NCBI GenBank assembly: GCA_030538185.1
Contig: JAUNUK010000005.1
Location: 62,001-126,000, forward strand
Direction of reading: 5' to 3'
Length of the DNA stretch: 64,000 bases
Origin: Actinomycetaceae bacterium
GTDB taxonomy: Bacteria > Actinomycetota > Actinomycetes > Actinomycetales > Actinomycetaceae
In this document: positions 53,604 to 63,200 of the stretch, piece after piece
Numbering within the stretch: the stretch's first letter is position 1
Layout: each line of letters starts with the position of its first letter
Position numbers and translations under genes: made by a program
Notes under the pieces: model-generated
The model's database searches: none
What the model was told of the DNA's origin: nothing
Seen by the model: only the letters and a program-made list of their open reading frames with translations

Positions 53604-54655
53604 GACCACCGTCAAGGCCCAAGGCGGCACGCGGACTTCCTCATAAGGCCCCTTTGCCAAGGGGGGCAGACCTTCCGGTGCCCCAATCAGAGAACAACAG
53701 TAACGACGAGCCGCCCTCGGCACCCTTGACGGAACCTTTGCCAGCTTTGGATGCCGAAAAGTTTTCACCGCGCCTGCCTAAATTCTCTTTGCCGCGTATC
53801 CCAAAGCCCTCATTCCCGCTACTACCAAAGATGCGGGTGCGGCAAAAGCCTCCTGCGGCTGAGCAGCCAAAGCCCTCTGAACCACCCACACAGGCAGGTG
53901 TCGAACCCCCAGATATCGCTGTTGATCACGGTTTAGAGCGTCGTTTACAAGAGCGTCGTATAGCGGCTCGCAAAAGGTTGATTACTCAGTCGGGCATCGC
54001 TCTAGGGATCGCCCTTGGCCTACTACTGGTGGGCTACATTGTCTTTTTTTCTCCCCTGTTTGCCCTCGATACAAGTGAGCAGTGCAGTGTTGAGGGCAAT
54101 CAGACCATGGATCCATCCCAGATTTGCGCAGCACTTGCTGAATATGACGGCACCCCCTTGACTCGACTCCCGGAAGGGAGCATGGTCGAGACTTTGAAAA
54201 CGGATGTGCCAGCCATTTTGCGCGCCACCATCACTCGTGAATGGCGTCACGGCATCCATATTGCTGTCATTGAACGGGTGCCTGTCGCGGCAGCTTTGCT
54301 CAATGGCAAGCAAGTGGCTGTCGATGTTGAAGGCGTGCCTTTGGAACGCACTGGCCCTCAGCTGGCAGAACTTCCACAGCTGGCATTAGAAATTTCTGAG
54401 GGCGGCGAGGTTGCAGTCAAAATCGATGCCGCCTTGAGCGTCCTGGACAAAATTCCTCCAGATTTACTCACCCACATTGCTTCAGTAGAGGCCCGTTCAT
54501 CTTCCTCGATTGAGTTAAAGCTGAAAAATGGCGTGTTGGTTCGGTGGGGTGACACCTCGGATTCGGAGCTTAAAGCCGATGTGATGCGCCTTCTGATTTC
54601 CGAGGACGTCAAAGAAATAGATGTTTCCACTCCGAGGCGACCCTCGACTTTGTGA
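53600..54655 (+). CDS. ftsQ: Cell-division protein FtsQ
   Basis: Bitopic divisome scaffold, 351 residues. A long cytoplasmic part (about 125 residues) is rich in Pro, Lys and Arg; a membrane helix follows (about residues 130-152), then the POTRA domain beginning EQCSVEGNQTMDPSQICAAL, and the FtsQ domain (REWRHGIHIAVIERVPVAA). The cytoplasmic part is long and contains repeated proline-leucine stretches (LPRIPKPSFPLLPK). It is separated from ftsZ by 122 bases containing a palindrome. Confidence 0.94.
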   Translation: MRPPSRPKAARGLPHKAPLPRGADLPVPQSENNSNDEPPSAPLTEPLPALDAEKFSPRLPKFSLPRIPKPSFPLLPKMRVRQKPPAAEQPKPSEPPTQAGVEPPDIAVDHGLERRLQERRIAARKRLITQSGIALGIALGLLLVGYIVFFSPLFALDTSEQCSVEGNQTMDPSQICAALAEYDGTPLTRLPEGSMVETLKTDVPAILRATITREWRHGIHIAVIERVPVAAALLNGKQVAVDVEGVPLERTGPQLAELPQLALEISEGGEVAVKIDAALSVLDKIPPDLLTHIASVEARSSSSIELKLKNGVLVRWGDTSDSELKADVMRLLISEDVKEIDVSTPRRPSTL

Positions 54656-54740
54656 GCGAATTCCCGACACGCGCATGCCTGGTCATTGTGTATGAGGGTC
54701 TGGGCCTCTACCGTGTTGGCGTCCAAATTGGAGTGAAAGT

Positions 54741-54763
54741 CTAACCTTGAGCTTGAAGGTTAG
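54741..54763 (+). promoter_or_regulatory. Palindrome directly before the ftsZ ribosome-binding site
   Basis: CTAACCTT (54741-54748) and AAGGTTAG (54756-54763) are perfect inverted repeats around GAGCTTG. They end one base before GGGAGG (54765-54770), so folding could affect ftsZ translation, or a regulator could bind the DNA form. Confidence 0.55.
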
Positions 54764-54777
54764 CGGGAGGTGGCAAG

Positions 54778-56292
54778 GTGTCGACACCACAAAATTACCT
54801 GGCTGTTATCAAAGTTGTTGGCATCGGTGGGGGCGGCGTCAACGCTGTCAACAGGATGATTGAGGCAGGGCTCAAGGGCGTTGAGTTCATTGCAATCAAT
54901 ACTGACGCCCAAGCCCTTCTTATGTCGGATGCCGATGTGAAGTTAGACATTGGCAGGGAATTGACTCGCGGCTTGGGAGCAGGTGCTGACCCTACCGTTG
55001 GACGAAAGGCAGCAGAAGACCACAGGGACGAGATCCGTGAGGTGCTGGAAGGTGCCGATATGGTGTTCGTGACCGCAGGCGAAGGTGGCGGTACGGGCAC
55101 AGGGGGCTCTCCCGTGGTGGCAGAGATTTCTAGGGAAATCGGAGCGCTCACAGTCGGTGTCGTCACCCGCCCCTTCGGTTTTGAAGGCCGTAGGCGCTCT
55201 GCCCAGGCTGACGTCGGTGTAGAAGCCCTGCGGACAGAGGTCGACACCCTGATCGTCATCCCAAATGATCGCCTATTGGCCATATCTGACAAAAACATCT
55301 CGATGATTGATGCCTTCAAGACAGCAGACCAGGTATTGCTTTCTGGCGTCCAGGGCATCACGGATTTAATCACTACACCAGGACTTATTAACGTCGATTT
55401 CGCCGATGTGAAATCAGTGATGAAAGATGCGGGATCAGCCCTGATGGGTATCGGTTCTGCGACGGGTGACGACAGGGCTGTTCGGGCGGCTGAATTGGCT
55501 ATCGCCTCACCCCTTTTGGAGGCATCCATCGACGGAGCACATGGGGTCTTGCTGTTCTTCCAGGGCGGCTCAGACATGGGCCTGGCTGAAACACAACAAG
55601 CCGCCGAGCTTGTCAAAGAGGCAGCCCACACGGAAGCCAATATCATCTTTGGCGCCGTCATTGATGATGCCCTTGGAGATGAAGTTCGCGTTACGGTTAT
55701 TGCCGCAGGTTTCGATGACTCGGAAAAAAAGGCGGGAGAAAAAGCTGCCCTTTTCCAAGCGACGCAAGGAAAATCCACATCCAGCATCGGAACTTCATCT
55801 ACGACAAGTCAGGCCACAGCCACGGGGCTTGCTGGCCTTTCAGGGGCCACTTCTGGGCTTGGCGTAAGTGCCCAGGCGAGTGAGTCTTCCCAGACACAGC
55901 TGGCAGCTGATATTCCGGTTGCCCAGGCATCCAGCAACACACCTGGAACCTCAGAGGCTGCACGCCTTTCAGACACTCCCACCTACGAATCTGTTTCCGC
56001 GCGTCTGGCTCAGCACAGAGTTCCTGCTTCGCCGCACGTCACAACCGAGGCATTAGTAGATGAGACACCCACCAGGCCTGCAGGCACCACCCCTTTGAGT
56101 GCCCCGCTGTTTCCAGTGGCTGAACCACCCGCCTCGACCTCGGGCATCAGGCCCGTGAGTCCAGATGCAACGACCATTCCCGACTATCTTGATTCTTCTG
56201 CAAAACTTAGGCAGGCAGATCTTGAGATACCCCGGGTGTTTGACGATTTGACGAGGGAAGAAGACTTAGATATTCCTGACTTCCTGCGCTGA
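54778..56292 (+). CDS. ftsZ: Cell-division GTPase FtsZ
   Basis: Tubulin-like GTPase forming the Z-ring, 504 residues. Start GTG 54778 follows GGGAGG and gives the family-typical N-terminus with [17 protein letters not shown]. The tubulin signature GGGTGTG is at residues 103-109, followed by Gly110-Ser111-Pro, where most FtsZ have Ala-Pro at that place. The T7 loop segment [11 protein letters not shown] is intact. A long Ser/Thr/Ala-rich linker (about residues 325-485) ends in the conserved tail LDIPDFLR, the binding site for SepF and other partners. Confidence 0.98.
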   Translation: MSTPQNYLAVIKVVGIGGGGVNAVNRMIEAGLKGVEFIAINTDAQALLMSDADVKLDIGRELTRGLGAGADPTVGRKAAEDHRDEIREVLEGADMVFVTAGEGGGTGTGGSPVVAEISREIGALTVGVVTRPFGFEGRRRSAQADVGVEALRTEVDTLIVIPNDRLLAISDKNISMIDAFKTADQVLLSGVQGITDLITTPGLINVDFADVKSVMKDAGSALMGIGSATGDDRAVRAAELAIASPLLEASIDGAHGVLLFFQGGSDMGLAETQQAAELVKEAAHTEANIIFGAVIDDALGDEVRVTVIAAGFDDSEKKAGEKAALFQATQGKSTSSIGTSSTTSQATATGLAGLSGATSGLGVSAQASESSQTQLAADIPVAQASSNTPGTSEAARLSDTPTYESVSARLAQHRVPASPHVTTEALVDETPTRPAGTTPLSAPLFPVAEPPASTSGIRPVSPDATTIPDYLDSSAKLRQADLEIPRVFDDLTREEDLDIPDFLR

Positions 56293-56293
56293 T

Positions 56294-57079
56294 ATGGAGG
56301 CCGGGGAGGGCACTCACGATTTCGAGGGCGTAGTCACTAGGGACTGCAGCATGTGGATGACTTCCGCCCTCGGCGGAGTTTCTCAAGGTTCCTACCGTGC
56401 CCCAGGATCTCAACCAGGGCTCAACCTTGGTAAGCATGTAGGAGACGATCCCTTGGATGTGGAGCACAACCGGCACCTTGTTTCTAGGCACCTTGGTGCC
56501 CACGTGCTCTACATGGAGCAAATCCATTCAGCCGATGTCGCAATTATTTCTCGTCCTGGTGATATTCCAAGCAAAGGCGATATCCCCAAGGTCGACGCCC
56601 TAATCTTGGACACGCGCAACTGGCCCCATGACAAACACATTCCTGCCTTGGCGGTTATGGTTGCAGACTGTCTACCTCTCGCCTTGTATAACTCCGAAGT
56701 GATGGCCGTTGTGCACGTCGGCAGAAAAGGCGCTGATGGGGGAGTTGTGAAAAACACCATTGAGGCCATGATGCTCAACGGTATTGATCCAAGTGGCCTG
56801 CAAGTAGGTATTGGGGCACATATTTGTGGTGATTGTTACCAAGTCGACTCCACAATCGCTGGGACTTTTTTAGAGCGTTATCCCGAGGCACTCAAGGTTC
56901 AAGGTGCCAGAAATTTTGGTCTAGATCTGGGTCTCATCGTCGAGAAGCAACTTAGACAGGCCGGGGTTGAAGCAGCTATTAAACGCTTGGGCGGATGCAC
57001 ACTATGTTGTGATCGCTACTATTCCTACCGCCGAAGCAAGACCTGTGGTAGACAGGCCTTAATTCTTGCCAAATCCTAA
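56294..57079 (+). CDS. pgeF: Peptidoglycan editing factor family protein (YfiH/PgeF, laccase-like domain)
   Basis: 261 residues. The three metal/active-site residues of the family are found in QIHSADVA (His), MVADCLPLAL (Cys) and VVHVGRKGADGG (His), so the enzyme looks active. Relatives remove wrong amino acids from peptidoglycan precursors or act as purine nucleoside phosphorylases. The usual HAGWRG-like segment reads HVGRKG here. It begins two bases after ftsZ and no good ribosome-binding site is seen; ATG 56350 or 56356 are alternatives. The yggS gene that usually follows is absent. Confidence 0.9.
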   Translation: MEAGEGTHDFEGVVTRDCSMWMTSALGGVSQGSYRAPGSQPGLNLGKHVGDDPLDVEHNRHLVSRHLGAHVLYMEQIHSADVAIISRPGDIPSKGDIPKVDALILDTRNWPHDKHIPALAVMVADCLPLALYNSEVMAVVHVGRKGADGGVVKNTIEAMMLNGIDPSGLQVGIGAHICGDCYQVDSTIAGTFLERYPEALKVQGARNFGLDLGLIVEKQLRQAGVEAAIKRLGGCTLCCDRYYSYRRSKTCGRQALILAKS

Positions 57080-57199
57080 AGTTTGTTACTGACTTATGCG
57101 ACACACCGCGACCCCTGACCCGAATATCTGCGTTTTTGCTTTAGCGTCTTGAAATAGGAACCTGGGTTGCCAGGTGTATGCCTCATCAAGGAGATTTTC

Positions 57200-57628
57200 A
57201 TGGCAGTCGTCAGTAGAGTTTTGGATTTCGTGGGACTTCATGACTCTTCAATTAAAGAAGAAAATGAATACGATTACCCTGAGACCCAGGAAAACTCTGG
57301 GGTGACCAGCCTCTATGATGCCCAACTTGAGGAAGTCAAGGCCCCTGCCCCCGTGCTTGCTCGCATTGTCACGGTGCACCCTGCGACTTTCAATGAGGCG
57401 CGCACAATTGGGGAACGCTTCCGTGAGGGCATCCCCGTCATTATTAACCTGTCCAACCTCTCCGAACCCGATGCGCGCAGAATGGTCGATTTCGCTTCCG
57501 GTCTAATCTTTGGGCTGCACGGCAGCATTGAGCGTGTGACGACGAAAGTCTTTCTTATCTCCCCTGAGGTGGTCAAGGTTGAGGGGGCTACCTCCCTTGG
57601 GAGGACAACTCTGTTCAACCAAAGCTAG
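57200..57628 (+). CDS. sepF: Cell-division protein SepF
   Basis: FtsZ membrane anchor, 142 residues. ATG 57200 follows AAGGAG; the longer frame from 57167 lacks support. The N-terminal 12 residues form an amphipathic helix, then an acidic linker (about 15-55), then the SepF core with [14 protein letters not shown] and [11 protein letters not shown], and [13 protein letters not shown]. It binds the FtsZ tail encoded upstream. The order ftsZ-pgeF-sepF-yggT-divIVA is conserved, except that yggS is missing. Confidence 0.96.
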   Translation: MAVVSRVLDFVGLHDSSIKEENEYDYPETQENSGVTSLYDAQLEEVKAPAPVLARIVTVHPATFNEARTIGERFREGIPVIINLSNLSEPDARRMVDFASGLIFGLHGSIERVTTKVFLISPEVVKVEGATSLGRTTLFNQS

Positions 57629-57637
57629 GCTAACCCT

Positions 57638-57928
57638 ATGGCCTGGATCGGGATCTTTTTATTATGGGTGATTCAACTCTACATATTCATCCTCATACTG
57701 CGTGCAGTGTTTGAGTGGATACGCATGTTCTCACGAGGCTGGCGTCCTCGTGGTGTTGTTTTGGTTATTGCAAATATTTGTTATGCCTTGACTGACCCGC
57801 CTCTCAAGGCGTTGGGGCGAGTGATACCGCCCTTGAGACTTGGGTCAATTGGGCTCGACATGGGCTTCATAGCACTATTTGTCCTATTGTTCCTGGCGCA
57901 GATTTTCATTAGAATCATATTCTTCTGA
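57638..57928 (+). CDS. yggT: YggT family membrane protein
   Basis: 96 residues with two hydrophobic helices (about 5-24 and 72-95) and the family pattern in the middle (TDPPLKALGRVIPPLRLG). It starts 9 bases after sepF and is likely co-transcribed. YggT members lie between sepF and divIVA in many gram-positive bacteria; a role in envelope or division protein insertion is suspected only. Confidence 0.93.
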   Translation: MAWIGIFLLWVIQLYIFILILRAVFEWIRMFSRGWRPRGVVLVIANICYALTDPPLKALGRVIPPLRLGSIGLDMGFIALFVLLFLAQIFIRIIFF

Positions 57929-57968
57929 GCCGTGCAATTCGTCTCAGAAGTCACATTAGTAACGTAAG

Positions 57969-57995
57969 TTGTGTGACAATAGACTCCGGTATGCT
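57969..57995 (+). promoter_or_regulatory. Candidate divIVA promoter with shared 12-mer
   Basis: TTGTGTGACAAT (57969-57980) is the same 12-mer found before clgR. TATGCT (57990-57995) is a plausible -10 element, with the 12-mer overlapping the -35 region at a short 15-16 base spacing. It suggests divIVA has its own promoter in the 157-base gap. Confidence 0.45.
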
Positions 57996-58085
57996 GTTCC
58001 TGAGCTTTTCAGAGAATCAACTACAGTAAAAACAGTGGCGGTCGCGCATGTGGTCGCCTGAACGACTAGCAACGAGGTGACGAGA

Positions 58086-58685
58086 ATGGCGCTGCTCACC
58101 ACTGACGACGTCTTGAACAAGAAGTTCCAGCCGACAAAGTTCAGAGAGGGCTACGACCAAGACGAGGTCGATGACTTTCTTGATGAGGTCGTAGAAACAC
58201 TTTCTACCCTTCAAGATGAGAACGTGGATTTGCGAAACAAGCTGGCTGAGGCAGAGCGTCGTATCGCAGAGCTCTCCACCGGGCAGATTCCCGTGGTTGA
58301 ACAGCAAGCAGCCCCCTTCGAACAGCAGCAATATAATGCTGCGGTTCCCTCTCAGGCAGCAGCCGCCACCACGGAGCCAGAATCAGCCACATCGATGCTT
58401 GCCTTGGCGCAAAAACTGCACGACGAATACGTCCGCAGCGGCCAGGAAGAAAGCGAACAAATTGTGGCTGAGGCCCGTGTCGATGCTGATCGCATTATTA
58501 AAGAGGCAGAAGAGCAGCACAACCGGGTCCTAGCACAGCTGGAGCAGGATCGCTCTTTGCTGGAACGCAAGATCGAAGAGCTGCGGAATTTTGAATCGGA
58601 ATACCGTTCACGTATGCGACAATTCCTGGAAGGCATCCTGGCAGATGTCTCCGATGGGCGTACGGAAGCCACGACAGATATCTAG
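58086..58685 (+). CDS. divIVA: Polar growth/septum coiled-coil protein DivIVA (Wag31)
   Basis: Curvature-sensing coiled-coil scaffold, 199 residues from ATG 58086 (GAGGTG about 7 bases before; a GTG at 58077 would add three residues). The N-terminal membrane-binding domain contains TTDDVLNKKFQPTKF and DQDEVDDFLDEVVETL. A Gln/Ala/Pro-rich linker spans about 70-100, then a second coiled coil follows (about 105-185). It is shorter than mycobacterial Wag31, mainly in the C-terminal part. Confidence 0.96.
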   Translation: MALLTTDDVLNKKFQPTKFREGYDQDEVDDFLDEVVETLSTLQDENVDLRNKLAEAERRIAELSTGQIPVVEQQAAPFEQQQYNAAVPSQAAAATTEPESATSMLALAQKLHDEYVRSGQEESEQIVAEARVDADRIIKEAEEQHNRVLAQLEQDRSLLERKIEELRNFESEYRSRMRQFLEGILADVSDGRTEATTDI

Positions 58686-58747
58686 AGGAACAACATGCGG
58701 TGGGCGGTGGTCGTAAGGCCACCGCCACCTGTGTCTAGGAGTGATTA

Positions 58748-59299
58748 ATGACCGAGGGTGCTTTGTCACTCACAGATCAGCCTGGTAACGGAAAGCAGTC
58801 TTTGCTCGCTAGGAAAATCGCTATTTTCATTGCGGTGGGTACATTTGCTCTGGATTGGGTCACCAAGCTGTTGGCTGAGACCTATCTTCCTCCTGAGGAA
58901 ATAAAACCGTTGCTCGGTACGCTCGTGTCCTTCCAACTCATCTATAACCCCGGTGCCGCCTTTTCTTTCCTCTCCGGTGCAACATGGGTTTTTACTGCTG
59001 TTGCCGTGATAGTCCTAGCCGCGATCGCATGGGCTTTGAAACACCTCATCTCGATCCCTTGGGCTGTTACCCTTGGCCTCACGGCTGGGGGAGCGGCAGG
59101 CAACCTCTTTGACCGACTGTTCCGCCAACCTGGGTTTGGGCGAGGACACGTGGTGGATTTCATTAACTACAACGGTTTCTTCGTCGGTAACATGGCAGAT
59201 ATAGCCATCTGTGTTGCGGCAATCTTGATAATCATCCTTGCCGTAAAAAATATTCCTTTGGACGGCGGCTCAAAGCATTCGGAAAGTGAGAGTTCGTGA
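58748..59299 (+). CDS. lspA: Lipoprotein signal peptidase (signal peptidase II)
   Basis: Membrane aspartyl protease that cleaves lipoprotein signal peptides, for example that of the BMP receptor at 3924-5030. It has 183 residues with four helices. Catalytic Asp137 lies in GHVVDFIN and Asp151 in NMADIAI; NPGAAFS is near residues 67-73. It lies 62 bases after divIVA and overlaps the pseudouridine synthase by 4 bases. Confidence 0.97.
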   Translation: MTEGALSLTDQPGNGKQSLLARKIAIFIAVGTFALDWVTKLLAETYLPPEEIKPLLGTLVSFQLIYNPGAAFSFLSGATWVFTAVAVIVLAAIAWALKHLISIPWAVTLGLTAGGAAGNLFDRLFRQPGFGRGHVVDFINYNGFFVGNMADIAICVAAILIIILAVKNIPLDGGSKHSESESS

Positions 59300-60222
59300 A
59301 TTCACGTTTCCTTCCTGTCCCAGATGGGCTCAGTGGGCAACGTGCAGACTTGGCGATTTCTCGGATGCTCGGAATTCCTCGAGCCCAAGTCGCCGCTCTG
59401 ATTGATGCGCAACAGATACTGATTGATAACAGGCCAATCCTTAGGTCTCAGCGTCTGAAGGTTACAGATATCCTGGACATCACCTTGCCCGAGGAAAAGC
59501 CTCCTGGACAAGAACCAACCCCCGTTGAAGGCATGGAAATCGTTTATGACGATGCCGATATCGTGGTTGTCAATAAGCCGGTGGGGGTTGCAGCACATAC
59601 GGGCCCAGGTTGGTCTGGCCCCACTGTTGTAGGCGCCTTGCGTGCCGCAGGGTATCGTGTGTCCACCTCTGGGCCCCCCGAGAGGGAGGGCATCGTTCAT
59701 CGTCTCGATGTGGGCACATCAGGCCTCATGGCGGTAGCAAAATCAGAACTGGCATACTCGCGGCTAAAAAATGCTTTCCGCCGCCGCGAGGTCACCAAGA
59801 TTTATCACACTTTGGTGCAGGGGCACGTGGATCCCCCTGTAGGAACCATTGAGGCCCCCATAGGTAGGCACCCTTCAAAAGAATTCAAGATGGGCATTGT
59901 CGAGGGCGGAAAACACGCAGTTACTCATTACGATTTGTTGGAACTCATGCCCGGAGCTTCCTTATTGGAAGTAAACCTTGAGACAGGCAGGACACACCAG
60001 ATCAGGGTTCATATGTCTGCAATCCATCACCCCTGTATCGCTGATCCTCTCTATGGTGCAGATCTGCAGCTTGCTGAACGCCTGGGCTTGGAACGACAGT
60101 GGCTGCATGCCGTGGGTCTCAGATTCGAACACCCGATTACTGGTGTAGGGCTTGAACTTCGCAGTGAATACCCCGCTGACTTGCTCTCAGCCTTAGAGTC
60201 CATGAGAAATGGACTTGCATAA
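59296..60222 (+). CDS. RluA/RluD-family RNA pseudouridine synthase
   Basis: Isomerises uridine in rRNA or tRNA, 308 residues. An N-terminal S4-like domain (about residues 15-75, AISRMLGIPRAQVAALI) precedes the catalytic domain. Catalytic Asp138 is in HRLDVGTSGL, and GRTHQIRVH is the second family motif. RluD is the closest guess, since lspA-rluD order is common, but RluA/RluC cannot be excluded. It starts with GTG overlapping lspA; dnaE follows with a start 20 bases beyond its stop. Confidence 0.93.
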   Translation: MNSRFLPVPDGLSGQRADLAISRMLGIPRAQVAALIDAQQILIDNRPILRSQRLKVTDILDITLPEEKPPGQEPTPVEGMEIVYDDADIVVVNKPVGVAAHTGPGWSGPTVVGALRAAGYRVSTSGPPEREGIVHRLDVGTSGLMAVAKSELAYSRLKNAFRRREVTKIYHTLVQGHVDPPVGTIEAPIGRHPSKEFKMGIVEGGKHAVTHYDLLELMPGASLLEVNLETGRTHQIRVHMSAIHHPCIADPLYGADLQLAERLGLERQWLHAVGLRFEHPITGVGLELRSEYPADLLSALESMRNGLA

Positions 60223-60241
60223 AAGCTCTACACTGGATGGC

Positions 60242-63200
60242 ATGGCTTCTCAATTTGCGCATCTTCATGTCCACACTGACTACTCAATGTTGGACGGGGC
60301 AGCAAAAATCGACAAGCTTGTGGCTGAGGCTAAGCGCCAAGGTATGAATGCGATAGCCATAACGGATCATGGCTATCTCTACGGAGCTTATGAATTCTAT
60401 CGAGCCTGTAAAAAGGCTGAAATCAAACCAATTATTGGTTTGGAAGCCTATATGACCCCTGGGACCTCACGATTCGACAAGCAAAGAGTTCAATGGGGCA
60501 CGAAAGAGCAGCAGGCCGTTGGGGACGACGTCTCCGCCCGCGGGGCCTATACGCATATGACGCTCCTGGCTGAAACAACGACCGGTATGCACAACCTATT
60601 TCGGATGGGTTCCTTAGCATCCCTGGAAGGCCAACTTGGAAAATGGCCCCGTATTGACCGCGAACTGCTGGAAACGTATTCAAAGGGGCTTATTGGTTCC
60701 ACAGGCTGCCCATCAGGTGAGGTTCAAACCAAGCTCAGACTTGGCTTGTGGGACGAAGCCAGGCGTACGGCTGGAGAGCTACAGGATATTTTTGGTCGCG
60801 AGAACTTCTTTGTTGAAATTATGGATCACGGTCTCGATCTGGAATCCAGGGTTGTACCGGATCTCATCAGGCTCTCAAAAGATCTCGGTGCTCCGCTTTT
60901 GGCAACGAATGATTCTCACTACGTTTTGGAAGAGGATCGCGAAGTTCAAGACGCTCTTTTGTGCATTAACTCCGGCTCAGTCTTAGACGATCCCAACCGT
61001 TTCCGTTTCGACGGCTCCGGGTATTTCTTGCGAACTGCAGAAGACATGCGGCGGACTTTTGCTGATTACCCAGAGGCCTGCGACAACACCTTGCTCATTG
61101 CTGAGCGTTGTGATGTATCTTTTGTCACCGCCCATGAGGGTGCCAACTTCATGCCGCACTTCCCTGTGCCTGATGGCGAGGATGAACATTCATGGTTCGT
61201 AAAGGAAGTGGAACGTGGTTTGCATACGCGTTTTCCACGTGGCATCCCAGACCAGGCTCGCAAACAGGCTGAATACGAGGCTGGGGTCATTACTGACATG
61301 GGATTCCCGGGGTACTTCTTGGTTGTTGCTGACTTCATTGCCTGGGCGAAAGCAAGAGACATCCGGGTGGGGCCTGGCCGTGGTTCTGGTGCAGGCTCGA
61401 TGGTTGCCTATGCCATGGGGATTACGGAACTCAATCCCTTGGAGCACGGTTTGCTCTTTGAGCGTTTCCTCAACCCTGAACGCGTTTCAATGCCCGACTT
61501 TGATGTCGACTTTGACGAGCGTAGACGCGGAGAAGTTATCGACTACGTGGGTGAAAAATACGGGCATGACCGAGTTGCCCAGGTCGTGACGTACGGAACC
61601 ATCAAAACCAAGCAGGCTTTGAAGGACTCTGCCCGGGTTTTGTCACATCCCTATAAGGTGGGCGATGACCTCACCAAGGCGATGCCGCCTAGTGTGATGG
61701 GCAAGGATATTCCCCTGAAAGAGATCAATAACCCCAAGCACGAGCGCTACGCAGAGGCAGAAGAATTTAGGAAACTGCTGAATTCTGACCCGCAATACCT
61801 CCAGATCTTTGAACTAGCCAAGGGCTTGGAAGGGATATCACGACAAACAGGTGTGCACGCCTGTGCCGTGATCATGTCCTCCGAACCCTTGACAGACATT
61901 ATTCCGATAATGCGTAAAGAGGCTAACGGCCCTATCTTGACGCAGTTTGACTACCCGACCTGTGAAGAACTGGGTCTGTTGAAGATGGACTTTCTGGGGC
62001 TGCGTAACCTGACGGTCATCTCGGACACGATTGAAAACATTACGATTAACCACAAGACACCACCGGATCTGGAGCACCTACCTTTAGATGATAAGGCCAC
62101 CTATGAGATGCTCTCGACGGGGGAAACTCTGGGGCTATTCCAGCTGGATGGCGCGGGCATGCGCACCTTGCTACGCCTCATGCGCCCCGATAAATTTGGT
62201 GACATCTCAGCCGTGGGCGCCTTGTATCGTCCCGGACCCATGGGTGCTGACTCTCACACGAACTATGCCTTGCGTAAAAACGGCATGCAAGAGATTACCC
62301 CGATCCACCCAGAATTAGCGGAACCTTTAGAAGAAATCTTGGGTGAAACCTATGGTCTGATTGTCTATCAAGAACAGGTCATGGCCATCGCCCAAAAGCT
62401 TGCAGGCTACTCTTTGGGACAGGCAGATTTGCTGCGTCGCGCCATGGGCAAAAAGAAGGCAGAAATCCTTGACAAGGAATACAAGCCTTTCAAGCAAGGC
62501 ATGTTGGACCGCGGGTATTCGGAAAATGCCGTCAAAACCTTGTGGGACATTTTGGTGCCGTTCTCAAACTACGCCTTCAATAAATCTCACTCGGCCGCTT
62601 ACGGAATGGTGTCCTATTGGACCGCCTACCTCAAGACACACTTTCCAACCGAGTTCATGGCTGCCCTGTTGACCAGCCAGAAGGACAATAAAGAAAAACT
62701 TGGGCATTACCTGGCAGAGGTACGCCGCATGGGGATTACTGTATTGCCCCCCGACATTAACGCCTCTGCTGCCATGTTTACTCCTGTGGGCGACGAGATC
62801 CGTTTCGGGCTGGCGGCTATCCGCAATGTGGGCATCAACATTGTTGAATCAATCCTTGAGACCCGTAAAGAGCTTGGCAATTTTGCCAGTTTTCAAGACT
62901 TTCTCAATAAAGTGCCTGGCACCGTGTGTTCTAAGAGGGTCATTGCATCTCTCATTAAAGCAGGGGCCTTTGACTCGTTTGGAAACTCCCGCAACGCCCT
63001 ATTCCTGTGCCATGAGGAAGCAGTTGATTCTGTTGTAGACGTTAAGAAGCAGGAAGCCGTGGGCCAGTTTGACCTCTTTGGTTCTGTGGGGGACGCAAGT
63101 TTCAGTGGTGTCGATATGAGCACCCAAATTCCAGACATTCCCGAGTGGGATAAAAAGGAGAAACTGGCTTTCGAAAGAGAGATGCTGGGTTTGTATGTCT

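Noticed and set aside
54795..55787. Long open frame of 330 codons antisense to ftsZ
   Set aside because: It lies wholly within ftsZ, has low-complexity Ser/Pro/Ala composition and no family features; it is a by-product of codon bias.
57160..57175. ACCTGG-GTTG-CCAGGT hairpin before sepF
   Set aside because: Only 6 base pairs with no U-tract or known motif; too weak to call a terminator or riboswitch.
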